A stretch of 64,000 nucleotides of DNA from a virus. The position numbers and the translations under genes are program-made. The DNA is taken from IMG/VR virus record IMGVR_UViG_3300045996_002560, positions 1 through 64,000 of that record, one strand, 5' to 3'. The notes below the pieces were generated by a model, which did no database searches, was not told the DNA's origin, and was given only the letters and a program-made list of their open reading frames with translations. This document shows, piece after piece, positions 52,971 to 61,624 of this stretch (within the stretch, counting starts at the first letter, position 1; each line of letters opens with the position of its first letter).

Positions 52971-54440
52971 CTATTTCACCTTCTTCTTGACATTATTAGA
53001 TTTGGCGGACTTGGACCCAGGCGAGGCCACGGAGCGACCTAGAGGATCTGAATTGGGGGACACACCTTCGGCATCAACTGAAGCAGTTTGAGGCGCCATG
53101 AACCCGGTGCCCGACAGCTCGGGTGCATCCGGAAGCGGCAGCCTGCCGTACATCTCGAGGCTGTACTCGATGTCGCTGATGATGCCGAGGCTCAGGTCCT
53201 GCAACAGGCGCGCGGAGCGCATGACGAGCTGGCTCTCCAGCTCCGTCTCCGGTCGCAGTTCCACCGGTCGGTAGTACACCTCACAGGTGCCCTGGAAACC
53301 GTTCAGCTGGAGCAGCAGGCTCAGCATCCCGGACCAAATGTCGGCGATCGGGAAGTTGATGCTGTCGGCGTTCATGCAGGCGATGCGGGCCTCAACACTT
53401 GCCGTGTTCACACCGCTGTCGCCACGACCGATCGTGGTGGCCAGCACCTTCAGACCAGCCTGGTTCTGTCCGTTGAGCACGTCGATGACGCTGTCGATGT
53501 TCAGCGCAGCGCCCGGGCTCTTCTCGTTGAGGATGGACACCTCGACGGAGTCGGTGTGGATGTACGCTTGGTCCGGTCGGATCGACCCGAAGCTGCTCTG
53601 GATTTCCGCCATGCGGGCATTGACCCACTCGCGGGTCTTCGAGCTGTCCAGCTTTATGTCGGAGGGCACCGACTTTTGCAGGATCTCCTCGACAACCTTG
53701 ATGTCCGTGCGGGGGAATCCGGTGATCCGCATGATTCGGTACAGGTCGTTGATGACCTGTTGGCGCGCAGCCAGTGTGTTGATCGCTGCAACGAACGGCG
53801 AGTACGTGTAGACCGAGGTGGGGTCGCGACGATAGAAGGAAACGAAGAAGGTCGGGATGTCCAGGTTAATCTTATCGTTCGATCCCTTCACCACCTGAAG
53901 CGGCTTGTACTGGCCCGGGTTCTTCTCCACCCATTCCAGGCTGGCCGGGTCGACCTGACGCACCTCAGAAGGAACACCCTGCTTGTTGAACACCAGCTCG
54001 GCAGCGATCATGCCTCGCATGAGCAGCATGGTCCGCATGTCGGCGTCGATGGACTCCCGGCTCTGCTTGAGCTGGAAGCCCAGGGAGTAGTCGAGCCGGT
54101 TGGTCAAAACGCGGATGTAGTCATAGGCCAGCTTGGTGGCGTCGGCGTCGATGACGCCCTGGAAATCACGCGCCAGGATGACCGGCTCGGTGTTGGCAAG
54201 GGTGAGATACGAATGAAAAGCGGCGGAAACGTCGGGGTCCGTCTTCATCAACTGCTTGATGAGTGCCCGACTGTCTTCCGCCGCACGTGAATCAAAAATA
54301 TCAACAAGATGTTCACGGTATAATGGTGCCGTTACGATACCAGTCGTGCTTCCCCGGTCGTACGTCCCTGTATAACCAGTGCCGCCGCTCTTGTTTGTCT
54401 TTTTCGGAGCTATGAAATTCAGGAAATTTTGCAGCGCCAT
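52971..54440 (-). CDS. Portal protein
   Basis: A 489-residue protein encoded directly downstream of terminase. Order, length and features such as LMKTDPDVSAAFHSYLTLANTEPV near 65-88, DADMRTMLLMRGMIAAELVFN near 132-152 and a helical C-terminal wing fit phage portals (HK97/lambda gpB superfamily). The last 50 residues are Ser/Lys-rich and disordered. It forms the dodecameric DNA channel at the head vertex. Confidence 0.87.
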   Translation of the reverse strand: MALQNFLNFIAPKKTNKSGGTGYTGTYDRGSTTGIVTAPLYREHLVDIFDSRAAEDSRALIKQLMKTDPDVSAAFHSYLTLANTEPVILARDFQGVIDADATKLAYDYIRVLTNRLDYSLGFQLKQSRESIDADMRTMLLMRGMIAAELVFNKQGVPSEVRQVDPASLEWVEKNPGQYKPLQVVKGSNDKINLDIPTFFVSFYRRDPTSVYTYSPFVAAINTLAARQQVINDLYRIMRITGFPRTDIKVVEEILQKSVPSDIKLDSSKTREWVNARMAEIQSSFGSIRPDQAYIHTDSVEVSILNEKSPGAALNIDSVIDVLNGQNQAGLKVLATTIGRGDSGVNTASVEARIACMNADSINFPIADIWSGMLSLLLQLNGFQGTCEVYYRPVELRPETELESQLVMRSARLLQDLSLGIISDIEYSLEMYGRLPLPDAPELSGTGFMAPQTASVDAEGVSPNSDPLGRSVASPGSKSAKSNNVKKKVK

Positions 54441-54491
54441 CCGATTTTTCGTTGAATGTATGATGCTGTCATGTAAGTTGAACCGCGTCGG

Positions 54492-56210
54492 TTACAAGTG
54501 GAAGAGACCCCTGTTCTGACGCTTCAAGGCTATGATACCGTCCGGAATTGTCGTGACCTGCGCTCCACCGAAACCGACAGTGGTTCTGACGTCCTCGCCA
54601 TTGAGTTCGTCGATCGCTCCCTTCAGCCGAATGGCGAACAGGTAGAAGGAAATCGCGTGGAAGTAGTGGTCGCCACCGGTCAGTTTCTTCCATACCGCGG
54701 GTTTCTCCGGCGTCTCATCCCGGATGAGGTCTCTTAGATGGTCGATCACCGTCCGGCGCTGCTCGCGGTAGCCTTCCATGCGCAGCGCACGCTTCCGGAT
54801 GATCTTGCTGACCTGATCCAGGACCTGGGTGCGGTTGCATTGGACGTGGGTGATCGATTCGTACTCGTCCTTGACGAACGAGAGCGGGGCCACGCCACGA
54901 TATTCGACCGGCATGACGCGCCCGTTGGAGAGATGACGCAGATTGTCGGCGTCGTTGGTGTAAGGATGACGGTCCACCGTGCCCATGACCACCCGGTACT
55001 GGCGCAGGAACTGATCGACGCGGGCCTCGAGATCGGCGATCTGACACGTCTCCATGAGGAAGATCCCCTTGCCAGGGGTGCCCAGCACGATGTGACAGGT
55101 GAGACCAACGTCAATCCCGATGAAAACCGGGTCGTCCGAGCTGATTTCCGGCTGCGCCGGGGCGCCCATGCAGGCGATGATGTCCTCCTCGCTCAGCCGG
55201 ATGTTCGAATCGGTGTAGGACTCGCCCAAAACGGTGTTGTACCAGCTGCGAAGGTTGTCCTGGTCCTTCGCTTTGAGCAAACGCCCGAAAATGTACGGGA
55301 TGGTGAGCCGGTGGGTCGAAAATGGCCGCACCCGATAGCCCCGCTTGAGAATTCGGGACGGATAGGCAGCCACCCACTCCCTTTTTGACGGGTCCGTCAG
55401 GTCCAGCGGGCTCCGGCACTTCTCACAGCACACATAGGCGTTGAGAAGGTCGGTTTTCTCCATGATTTCGGCATCGACGGTCGAAAAATCCTCCAGATCG
55501 TGCGGTAGACCCTCGATTTGGATGAATTTCGGCATGAAAAGGGGCACTTGCCGCAGGTTGCAGGCGTCGCAGCGGACAAAATATTCCCGCTGGTCGCTGC
55601 TCTCATATTCCCGATCGATCCCGACGCCGGTGAACGTCGGCGTGCTGAACGCCTGTGTCATCTTCAGATCGGAGTTCTGAAGCCGGGACTGGAACAGGGC
55701 GATCATCTTTTCGTCGGACAGGTCCAGCTCGTCGTGGAACAGGATGTCCAGCGGCAGCGAGGTGGCGTCCTTTTCCGTGCAGCCGGTGATGTAGAGGAAG
55801 CTCTGACCGATCTGGACCACGCCCACGGTGCGCACCGCCCCTTGATCGCTGTCCAGGTTGAACACGCGGTCCTGCTCGAGGATCGGACGGAACCGGGTCT
55901 GGCTCATCCGCTTGAACATCTCCTCGAACGGCAGTGAGAACAACGCGTTGACGCCGCTGGAGCGCTTGAGCAGGCCCAGAATTTTCCGGATCTGGACTTC
56001 GGACAGGCCGACCTGGGAGCATTTGATGCAGGCCAGGTCCGGGTGCATGTCGTCGACGATCGCTTGCTGGAACTCATAGCCCCGATACGAGAAGGGGCGC
56101 CCCTTCATGGTCGTGTTTTTGGCCACCCATTGGGACATCGAGATAGTCTCGCGGTCCTCCACGTACCGGTTCTGCATTTCGGTGAGGAGATTCGAAATCA
56201 AAAGGTTCAT
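54492..56210 (-). CDS. terL: Terminase large subunit (lambda gpA-like)
   Basis: A 572-residue packaging motor. A deviant Walker A, CSQVGLSE near 64-71, corresponds to lambda gpA's modified P-loop; Walker B is LDILFHDELDL near 154-164. Two CxxC pairs (VRCDAC and VCCEKC, about 218-265) suggest a zinc element. The RNase H-like nuclease domain begins with FIGIDVGLTC near 358. It cuts and pumps DNA into proheads with the portal. No clear small subunit gene precedes it; the gene at 56285 on the other strand is a candidate. Confidence 0.9.
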   Translation of the reverse strand: MNLLISNLLTEMQNRYVEDRETISMSQWVAKNTTMKGRPFSYRGYEFQQAIVDDMHPDLACIKCSQVGLSEVQIRKILGLLKRSSGVNALFSLPFEEMFKRMSQTRFRPILEQDRVFNLDSDQGAVRTVGVVQIGQSFLYITGCTEKDATSLPLDILFHDELDLSDEKMIALFQSRLQNSDLKMTQAFSTPTFTGVGIDREYESSDQREYFVRCDACNLRQVPLFMPKFIQIEGLPHDLEDFSTVDAEIMEKTDLLNAYVCCEKCRSPLDLTDPSKREWVAAYPSRILKRGYRVRPFSTHRLTIPYIFGRLLKAKDQDNLRSWYNTVLGESYTDSNIRLSEEDIIACMGAPAQPEISSDDPVFIGIDVGLTCHIVLGTPGKGIFLMETCQIADLEARVDQFLRQYRVVMGTVDRHPYTNDADNLRHLSNGRVMPVEYRGVAPLSFVKDEYESITHVQCNRTQVLDQVSKIIRKRALRMEGYREQRRTVIDHLRDLIRDETPEKPAVWKKLTGGDHYFHAISFYLFAIRLKGAIDELNGEDVRTTVGFGGAQVTTIPDGIIALKRQNRGLFHL

Positions 56211-56284
56211 GACACTATCCTCGACGGACGACCATTGGCATCCCCAGGATTTCGACCATCTATGTGGAAAGGAGAACGCATTAC
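56211..56284. promoter_or_regulatory. Divergent intergenic region
   Basis: These 74 bases separate the terminase start (minus) from the 56285 start (plus), so promoters for the late leftward block and the rightward primase group should be here or within the flanking ends. TGACACTAT occurs at 56210-56218. The plus-strand ribosome-binding site GGAGA is at 56270-56274. Confidence 0.45.
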
Positions 56285-56764
56285 GTGGCTTACTACCCCG
56301 ATGTGAAGGATGATTACTTCATCCCTCTAATGACCATAATGATGAGCTACAGGAAAGATCCTGACTACCTAGGTAGGGATTGTCCCTACTCGGCACAAGC
56401 TATTTCGTTCTTGACTAGCCTCGCCAGCGGAGAAACCGGCGGAATGGTCGAGGAATACTTGGGACACCGTCTCGACAAATGGTCAGCGGTGGAGCGGGAG
56501 AGCCTGGCTCTCTATGAGGAACTCAGACAGGTGGGAGACGCACTCGACGGAGACGATACAACCGCGGCCTTGCAGACGATCAAGACGAAGACCCAGTTGC
56601 TCGACAAGCTGTCCCAGATCGGCGAACGCGCCAAGTGGATGAAGCAGCTTCACACGTTCAACACCATCGTGCTCAACGCGATGGAAACGCACATGAGCCC
56701 GGACCAGCGGTCCGACATCATGGCCAAGCTCCGTAACACACTCACACAAGGTGAAGACATTTGA
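56285..56764 (+). CDS. Helical protein, possible small terminase
   Basis: A 159-residue protein from the GTG at 56285; an earlier GTG at 56264 would overlap the ribosome-binding site. Residues about 60-155 are a nearly continuous helix-rich region (WSAVERESLALYEELRQVGDAL). Divergent from terL and coupled to the primase gene by a TTGA overlap. A small terminase is usual next to terL, and this is the best local candidate, but no HTH is obvious. Confidence 0.6.
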   Translation: MAYYPDVKDDYFIPLMTIMMSYRKDPDYLGRDCPYSAQAISFLTSLASGETGGMVEEYLGHRLDKWSAVERESLALYEELRQVGDALDGDDTTAALQTIKTKTQLLDKLSQIGERAKWMKQLHTFNTIVLNAMETHMSPDQRSDIMAKLRNTLTQGEDI

Positions 56765-59244
56765 CTATCTTCGGTACCTATGCCCCCTTCTACTGGGCGA
56801 AGAATCTCCCCGTCATCCCCCTCACCACGCCCACCAGCGGTGGTGCCGGTGCTGGCAAGCGTCCCGTCCACAGCGAGTGGTCGCGGTTCCAGAACGAACC
56901 GGTGTCGCCCGACGAAATGCGCCTCTGGGTTGAACAGTTCCCGGACCACAATCTCGGGCTGGTGCTAGGTCCACAGTCCGGTGTGTGCGTGGTCGACATC
57001 GACACCTACGACACCCACGTCCAGGACATCATCAAGCAGGCCCTGCCGCTGTCGCCCTGGGTTCGGGTGGGACGCAAGGGCGCCGTGTTCGCCTACCGCT
57101 ACAACGGCGTCGCCTCGTTCCAGATCAAGGATCACGAGCGCAAGGTGATCGTCGAGTTCCTGAGCGCCGGTCGACAGGTCGTGCTGCCGCCGTCGATCCA
57201 TCCTGACACCCGTCAGCCCTACATGTCCAACAGCAACCTGTGGGATGTGATCGATCACTTGCCGGAGCTGAGCCCGCACGTCGAGGACATCCTCCGACAG
57301 GCGCTGCTTGCCAAAAACGTCCAGTTGTCCACGTCCGGCCTCGTGAAGCTGACCGAGTTTGTGCCCGAAGGCGCGCGCGACACGGAGATGGTTCGCCATG
57401 CCGGACTCTGGGCTGGGACAGTTTGTCGCGGGGAGCGCACACTGCTCGAAGCCCTGGGCGAAATGGAGCACTGGTGCAAGACCTACGTGCAGTCCGTCGC
57501 CGGGGATGAGATTGATTTCCGCAAGGGTCAGCAGCGGATCATCCAGTACCTGACCATGGATGTGACCGGTCGGGCGAGGAAGCCTCTACCACGTGGTTGG
57601 GACAAGGGACTCACCGATCAGGATAAGCTAGACCTTGGTTTGATCTTCGACGAGACCCACGTCGAGTGGAGTCTGGAGGAGATGATCTCGTACCTCCAAA
57701 AGAAGTTCGAGGCCCACAGCAACGACGCCCAGGAGCGGGCGGAGGCTGTGAATTTCGTCCTAGAGCGACTTGCCCGGTCGAGAAGCATTGACAATCTTGC
57801 AACCGACAGGCTACTAAACTGGATCAGCAGCCAGTCGCGTTTGAACATGACGTTCTCCAGCCTAAAAACCAGCCTCCGCGAACGGCGGCAGGGAGATTTG
57901 CAGGGAAACAACCACGCTGAGTTGGCAGACGCGCTTCTCGATAAGCTGAAGGAACGCAACCACAAGGCGATCACGCCTCGTCATGACGAGGACGGGTTTT
58001 GGGAGTGGAACGGCGCCCACTGGACGCAAATCCAGGATTCCACCATGCACACCATTGTGGCCGAGGAGTTCGGTCACATGCAGGCGGCACGGCGTTACGC
58101 TGACCACACCGGTATCGTGAAGGTCTTGAAGGACCGGTTGACGCAGCCTCTGATCAAGAACACGCAAGGCGGGATCAACTTTGCCAATGGATATCTGACC
58201 ACCGAGCTAGAACTGAAGCCGCATGATCCGGACTTCGGCGCGATTTACAATATGCCGTACCGGTGGATCGCCGACCATGACGAGGAGCACTGCCCAAAAT
58301 TCATGAAGTTCCTCCACCAGATCTGGGGGCACGACGAGGACTACGAGGAGAAGAAGCAGGCATTGCGGGAAGCGATGGCCCTCACCCTGTTCGGGAAGGC
58401 CACCAGGTATTCCCGGGCGTTCGTCCTCTACGGGTCCTCGCACGCTGGCAAAAGCGAGCTGCTGAACATCATCACCGGCCTGATGCCGGAGAATTGCAGC
58501 GCGTCGGTACCGCCGACCAAGTGGGACGACAAGTTCGCGCCGGCGCAGATGAACAAGAAGCTGCTGAACAGCGCAGGAGAACTGAGCAACACGAAACTGA
58601 TCGACGGCGAGATGTTCAAGCTGATCGTCGAGGGCGCCGAGATTATGGCGCAGCACAAGGGGCAGCAGCTGTTCCGCTTCCGCCCGATGTGCGCTCAGTG
58701 GTTCAGCACCAACTACCTGCCGAAGAGCAAGGATACCAGTGGGGGGTTCCTGCGTCGCTGGCTGATCTTCCAGTTCACCAAGACGGTCGAGGAAAAAGAC
58801 CGGGTAATGGACCTGAACAAGATCATTCTCGAGGAGGAGCGTGAGGCGATTTGCGCCTGGGCTTGTAAGGCGATCTTAACCATCGAGGCCCGCCGCGGGT
58901 TTGCGCTGCCGAAGAGTCACCATATGCTGTTGCAGAACAGCGCTGAGCAGATGAACACGGTTCGGTTCTTCCTGCGCTCGTCGGGCATGGTTCGGTTCTC
59001 GCCCCACATCGAGGTGGAGCCCGTGCCGAGCCACGAGTTGATGACCGCCTATCAGACCTTCACCCTGGGCACCCTTGGGGGCCATCCGGTGAAGATGCAG
59101 GAGTTTGATATCCGGATGATGGAGCTAGCCTCCGAGTTCGGGTTCAAGATGAAGGTAGTGAACACCGACCGCGGGGAGCAATATTTTGAATATTCCGGTA
59201 TCATATTGGGGGACAGACGTGGAACTTCTCGTAAAAGAGCTTGA
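56761..59244 (+). CDS. Primase-polymerase/SF3 helicase fusion
   Basis: An 827-residue replication protein. The N-terminal archaeo-eukaryotic primase-polymerase domain shows VVDIDTYD (D79, D81) and a following GRQVVLPPSIHPDT near 137-150. A linker and D5-N-type region precede the superfamily 3 helicase with Walker A GSSHAGKSELL near 558-568, then Walker B and sensor segments (NSAGELS, WFSTNYLPK). It primes and unwinds DNA for the family-A polymerase. It starts at TTG in a TTGA overlap. Confidence 0.9.
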   Translation: MTIFGTYAPFYWAKNLPVIPLTTPTSGGAGAGKRPVHSEWSRFQNEPVSPDEMRLWVEQFPDHNLGLVLGPQSGVCVVDIDTYDTHVQDIIKQALPLSPWVRVGRKGAVFAYRYNGVASFQIKDHERKVIVEFLSAGRQVVLPPSIHPDTRQPYMSNSNLWDVIDHLPELSPHVEDILRQALLAKNVQLSTSGLVKLTEFVPEGARDTEMVRHAGLWAGTVCRGERTLLEALGEMEHWCKTYVQSVAGDEIDFRKGQQRIIQYLTMDVTGRARKPLPRGWDKGLTDQDKLDLGLIFDETHVEWSLEEMISYLQKKFEAHSNDAQERAEAVNFVLERLARSRSIDNLATDRLLNWISSQSRLNMTFSSLKTSLRERRQGDLQGNNHAELADALLDKLKERNHKAITPRHDEDGFWEWNGAHWTQIQDSTMHTIVAEEFGHMQAARRYADHTGIVKVLKDRLTQPLIKNTQGGINFANGYLTTELELKPHDPDFGAIYNMPYRWIADHDEEHCPKFMKFLHQIWGHDEDYEEKKQALREAMALTLFGKATRYSRAFVLYGSSHAGKSELLNIITGLMPENCSASVPPTKWDDKFAPAQMNKKLLNSAGELSNTKLIDGEMFKLIVEGAEIMAQHKGQQLFRFRPMCAQWFSTNYLPKSKDTSGGFLRRWLIFQFTKTVEEKDRVMDLNKIILEEEREAICAWACKAILTIEARRGFALPKSHHMLLQNSAEQMNTVRFFLRSSGMVRFSPHIEVEPVPSHELMTAYQTFTLGTLGGHPVKMQEFDIRMMELASEFGFKMKVVNTDRGEQYFEYSGIILGDRRGTSRKRA

Positions 59245-59443
59245 TGATTTCGTGGCGGAGCAATTAGGCACCCACAAGGAAGGCATCGTTGCCAGGGTGT
59301 TGCTGGATAAGGCGTTTGACCTTGCCCTGATCATCAACGGCGATGGCAACACTGCCCTCGCCGCGCTGCTCTCGGAAGTGTCGAACTTGGCAATGGTCAG
59401 TGGATTAAGGGAGATGAAGTTTCGTGGACAAAGACCGAATTAA
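59219..59443 (+). CDS. Small hypothetical protein, 74 aa
   Basis: Starts at a GTG with GGGGGA five bases upstream, overlapping the helicase end by 26 bases. Mostly helical, ALLSEVSNLAMVSGL-type sequence. No known family. It is probably translated with the helicase. Confidence 0.6.
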   Translation: MELLVKELDDFVAEQLGTHKEGIVARVLLDKAFDLALIINGDGNTALAALLSEVSNLAMVSGLREMKFRGQRPN

Positions 59444-59588
59444 AGAACTGGAACAGCGCATTATTCGATTAGAGCGTCTGCTCAACGTTCGCCAGCCGGA
59501 GAAGCCCGGTAAGTGTTTGCAGTGTGGCTATGACATTAATCGACCATGGAGGTGCTCTCGTGCAGATTGTATCCGGCTCTTTAAGTAG
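59424..59588 (+). CDS. Small zinc-ribbon protein
   Basis: Fifty-four residues from a GTG. A helical N-terminus (DRIKELEQRIIRLERLL) is followed by four Cys in CLQCGYDINRPWRCSRADC, a C-x2-C...C-x4-C zinc-binding pattern. It overlaps genes on both sides in other frames. It may be a small regulator or RNA/DNA-binding adapter. Confidence 0.6.
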   Translation: MDKDRIKELEQRIIRLERLLNVRQPEKPGKCLQCGYDINRPWRCSRADCIRLFK

Positions 59589-59757
59589 ACAACAAGAGAC
59601 CGCTTTGGTTGCCGAGTTTCTCGGCGGGGTGGTCGAGGCGCAGGGGAACGGACTGTACAAGATCCGTTTCCCCTCTGAGGGGGACGAGTATTGGTTGCCT
59701 CCCTACACCACCGCGCTGTGGCGACGTCTGGTCTACGTGGCGCTGATGCAAGAATAA
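59560..59757 (+). CDS. Small hypothetical protein, 65 aa
   Basis: The GTG at 59560 is chosen for GGAGG seven bases upstream. A small mixed protein, EGDEYWLPPYTTALWRRL near its end. Overlaps the zinc-ribbon gene by 29 bases. Function unknown. Confidence 0.58.
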   Translation: MQIVSGSLSRQQETALVAEFLGGVVEAQGNGLYKIRFPSEGDEYWLPPYTTALWRRLVYVALMQE

Positions 59758-59932
59758 GTTACCCACAGGCAAAACGAAAAAATTGGCCGCGCAAAAAATG
59801 GGGGATGATAAGCGGCCTAACCCCTTGCTACAGCATAGAAAATCATCCCCCCCTTCTACAACACCTGCCCTCTAACCACGGTTATAGTGATCATAGTTAG
59901 TAGATGAGCTACTAACGAGGTGGTAGAGGAGT

Positions 59933-59945
59933 GCTTAAGGTAAGC
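59933..59945. repeat. GCTTAAGTTAAGC-type palindrome, imperfect copy
   Basis: GCTTAAGGTAAGC, one mismatch from the 13-bp repeat found at 60021, 60684 and 61599. It is the first of four and lies in the structured leader. Confidence 0.6.
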
Positions 59946-60003
59946 AGTCAAGGTATAGTCACATCTTCCTAGCTCAAGCCTAGCTTGGACCAAGAGGAGA
60001 ACT

Positions 60004-60093
60004 GTGACCAACGCCTACCTGCTTAAGTTAAGCAAATCACAAGGAATTCTAAGATGCCCGAGATTGCGATGGTCCACTCGATCGACAACGTGA
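60004..60093 (+). CDS. Possible leader peptide, 29 codons
   Basis: A GTG with GAGGAGA just upstream opens a 29-codon frame that runs 40 bases into the following gene in another frame. It spans the 60021 palindrome. It could couple translation to expression of the 60054 gene, but may be chance. Confidence 0.3.
   Translation: MTNAYLLKLSKSQGILRCPRLRWSTRSTT
60021..60033. repeat. 13-bp palindromic repeat, reverse orientation
   Basis: GCTTAAGTTAAGC, the reverse complement of the copies at 60684 and 61599, located 21 bases before the ATG of the 60054 gene. Confidence 0.8.
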
Positions 60094-60689
60094 AGATCGA
60101 AAAGTTCTTCGTGGCGTACGCCACCAAGGCCAACAACGTGATGTACAACGCAGTTGCCAATGCCACTGCGGCGATCCTCAACATGACACCCAAGAAGCTC
60201 AAGATCCTGAGGGAGAACCTGGTCTACAAGCATGGCGCGCCGAAAGGCACGATCGATCACGCGTTCGCGATCGCGAAGAACCTGGCTCCTCTGTGCGAGC
60301 AGGGTGCCAAGGATGCGTCTAACCATGAGGACGCTATTCGCTCGATCATGACGTACCTGTGCCAGCGCAAGGGTGACGTGCTGCTGACGTCGGGCAAGAT
60401 CGAGCGTGGCGAGGAAAGCCTGTCCTGGGCCAGCCTCAAGGCGGACCTGTCCCCGGACAGCAACAAGGGCAAGGCTGCTGCTGATCCCAAGCCGGGCGAG
60501 GTGGTCGAGGTCGAGGTCCCTGCAACCGAGACACCCGCATCCGACGTCCCCTTCGTTCCGGTCACGGCACTGGAGGCCATCCTCGCCTCCCTGCCTTCGC
60601 TGTCGACCGAGGATCTCAACATCCTCCTGGATGAGGTGTCCCGTGCGGTGCTGGCTAGGGACAGCCACGTCCTGGCCGCAGCCGCTTAA
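60054..60689 (+). CDS. Hypothetical protein, 211 aa
   Basis: Starts after AAGGA. The first 125 residues are helical and basic (PKKLKILRENLVYKH), the middle is an acidic Pro/Glu linker, and the end is a short helical domain (EAILASLPSLSTEDLNILLDEV). This two-domain layout could be a DNA-binding or scaffold-type protein. It is framed by palindromic repeats on both sides and follows a structured leader, which suggests tightly controlled and possibly strong expression. Confidence 0.7.
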   Translation: MPEIAMVHSIDNVKIEKFFVAYATKANNVMYNAVANATAAILNMTPKKLKILRENLVYKHGAPKGTIDHAFAIAKNLAPLCEQGAKDASNHEDAIRSIMTYLCQRKGDVLLTSGKIERGEESLSWASLKADLSPDSNKGKAAADPKPGEVVEVEVPATETPASDVPFVPVTALEAILASLPSLSTEDLNILLDEVSRAVLARDSHVLAAAA

Positions 60690-60696
60690 CTTAAGC
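60684..60696. repeat. 13-bp palindromic repeat
   Basis: GCTTAACTTAAGC overlaps the stop codon of the 60054 gene. Same orientation and flanking CCG and AA as the copy at 61599. Confidence 0.85.
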
Positions 60697-60710
60697 AAAC
60701 CTCTACCAAG

Positions 60711-60733
60711 GGGGCGGCCGATGCAGCCGCCCC
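60711..60733 (+). promoter_or_regulatory. GC-rich hairpin
   Basis: GGGGCGGC and GCCGCCCC pair perfectly around CGATGCA, placing the ATG at 60721 in the loop. No T-run follows. It may stabilise the upstream mRNA end or restrict use of that ATG. Confidence 0.5.
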
Positions 60734-60750
60734 CACCTGGAGCCCTCGCC

Positions 60751-60915
60751 GTGCCTAACTTCCCCTTGACCACGATCGCAGCCTACTTGGCCTTGGGCGT
60801 TCTCCTGCTGACCACCTTCGTCAGCGTGCCGGACTTCCCAAAACTCCTAGGGGCCGCGCTAACCGGAATTTGGACCGTTGGCGCAACCTTGATTTTTTGG
60901 GGAAATTCCCAATGA
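60751..60915 (+). CDS. Small membrane protein, two TM segments
   Basis: Fifty-four residues from a GTG with GGAG eight bases upstream; the in-frame ATG at 60721 would add a Pro-rich start but lies in a hairpin loop. Hydrophobic segments near 8-24 and 34-50. Overlaps the next gene (ATGA). Possibly a holin-size protein, though far from the lysis genes. Confidence 0.58.
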   Translation: MPNFPLTTIAAYLALGVLLLTTFVSVPDFPKLLGAALTGIWTVGATLIFWGNSQ

Positions 60916-61142
60916 ACACGTTCGATCAGATAGCAGCGGTCGCACATGCCAGATGCGACAACGAACTTTCCCTGACCCTGGCAGCGCTCGCCAAGAACCG
61001 AGACGAGCGCATCCTGGCCATTGACGCGGTGACACAATCGCACATGGCACGTGCGATCAAGATCATGGAAGCCGGTGGCTTCACCCAGCAACAGATCGCC
61101 ACCCTGTTCTACGGGCTGGCGGACAAATATGCGGTGCACTGA
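60912..61142 (+). CDS. Small hypothetical protein, 76 aa
   Basis: Starts in an ATGA overlap. Helical and soluble, with IKIMEAGGFTQQQIATLFYGLADKY near the end, which might be a small helix-turn-helix, but the pattern is weak. Part of a coupled series of small genes. Confidence 0.62.
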   Translation: MNTFDQIAAVAHARCDNELSLTLAALAKNRDERILAIDAVTQSHMARAIKIMEAGGFTQQQIATLFYGLADKYAVH

Positions 61143-61336
61143 TGACCACACTTGATGAGCTGTTTGACTATTGGTGCGAATGGAACCGTACCGACAAGGT
61201 GGAGCGGTTCGGTCAATATGTGATCAACCGGTGGGGGCTCGAGATGGGCGAATACCCACGCATCTACTACCAGGAGAACCCGATTGCCGCCTTCCACATG
61301 CTCTGTGATGTCGTTCAGGGCATTTACCGCCCTTAG
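61142..61336 (+). CDS. Small hypothetical protein, 64 aa
   Basis: Starts in a TGATG overlap. Acidic and rich in aromatic residues (LFDYWCEWNR). No motif that I recognise. Confidence 0.6.
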   Translation: MTTLDELFDYWCEWNRTDKVERFGQYVINRWGLEMGEYPRIYYQENPIAAFHMLCDVVQGIYRP

Positions 61337-61407
61337 ACATGTGCGGACGCGTCCGCGGTCTTTGGGTTGGCCGCTGGAACGTGGTACCACTAAGCTGGAG
61401 TAATGTG

Positions 61408-61572
61408 ATGCACGCTGTCGAATATGTGGTCTACAACTGCATAAACCATATGTGGGGTGAACATGTGTTCGACCACTATTACAACGAGTCCGCGTTCTAC
61501 GACTTTCGGCCCTCTGAGTGCTACTGGATCGTATCCGGTCCATTCCCCTGGCTTAAGAGCCACCTGTACTAG
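61408..61572 (+). CDS. Small aromatic-rich protein, 54 aa
   Basis: The ATG at 61408 has GGAG at good distance. The protein is rich in Tyr, His and Trp (YNCINHMWGEHVFDHYY). Function unknown. The stretch 61337-61407 before it holds no other clear gene. Confidence 0.5.
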   Translation: MHAVEYVVYNCINHMWGEHVFDHYYNESAFYDFRPSECYWIVSGPFPWLKSHLY

Positions 61573-61598
61573 GGCGGAGCTATGTCCGCCTTCCAACC

Positions 61599-61611
61599 GC
61601 TTAACTTAAGC
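61599..61611. repeat. 13-bp palindromic repeat
   Basis: GCTTAACTTAAGC, fourth copy, 13 bases before the next start codon and just upstream of its ribosome-binding site. Confidence 0.85.
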
Positions 61612-61624
61612 AACGGAGCGTGTG

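Larger units (their letters stand above)
59758..60053 (+). ncRNA. Structured leader or non-coding RNA region
   Basis: No substantial gene in these 296 bases. Complementary arms occur in pseudoknot order: GGCCGC (59785), GGGGGATGAT (59800), GCGGCC (59812), ATCATCCCCC (59842). A perfect 8-bp hairpin GTTAGTAG/CTACTAAC is at 59896-59916, and CAAGC/GCTTG pairs near 59975. TTACCCACA at 59759 is one base from a DnaA box. Two GCTTAAG-type palindromes lie inside. It may be a riboregulator, small RNA or part of an origin; the sequence alone does not choose. Confidence 0.5.

Noticed and set aside
53088-54290. 400-codon plus-strand frame opposite the portal gene
   Set aside because: Composition is Val/Asp/His-rich without motif, and the portal assignment on the other strand fits order and length.
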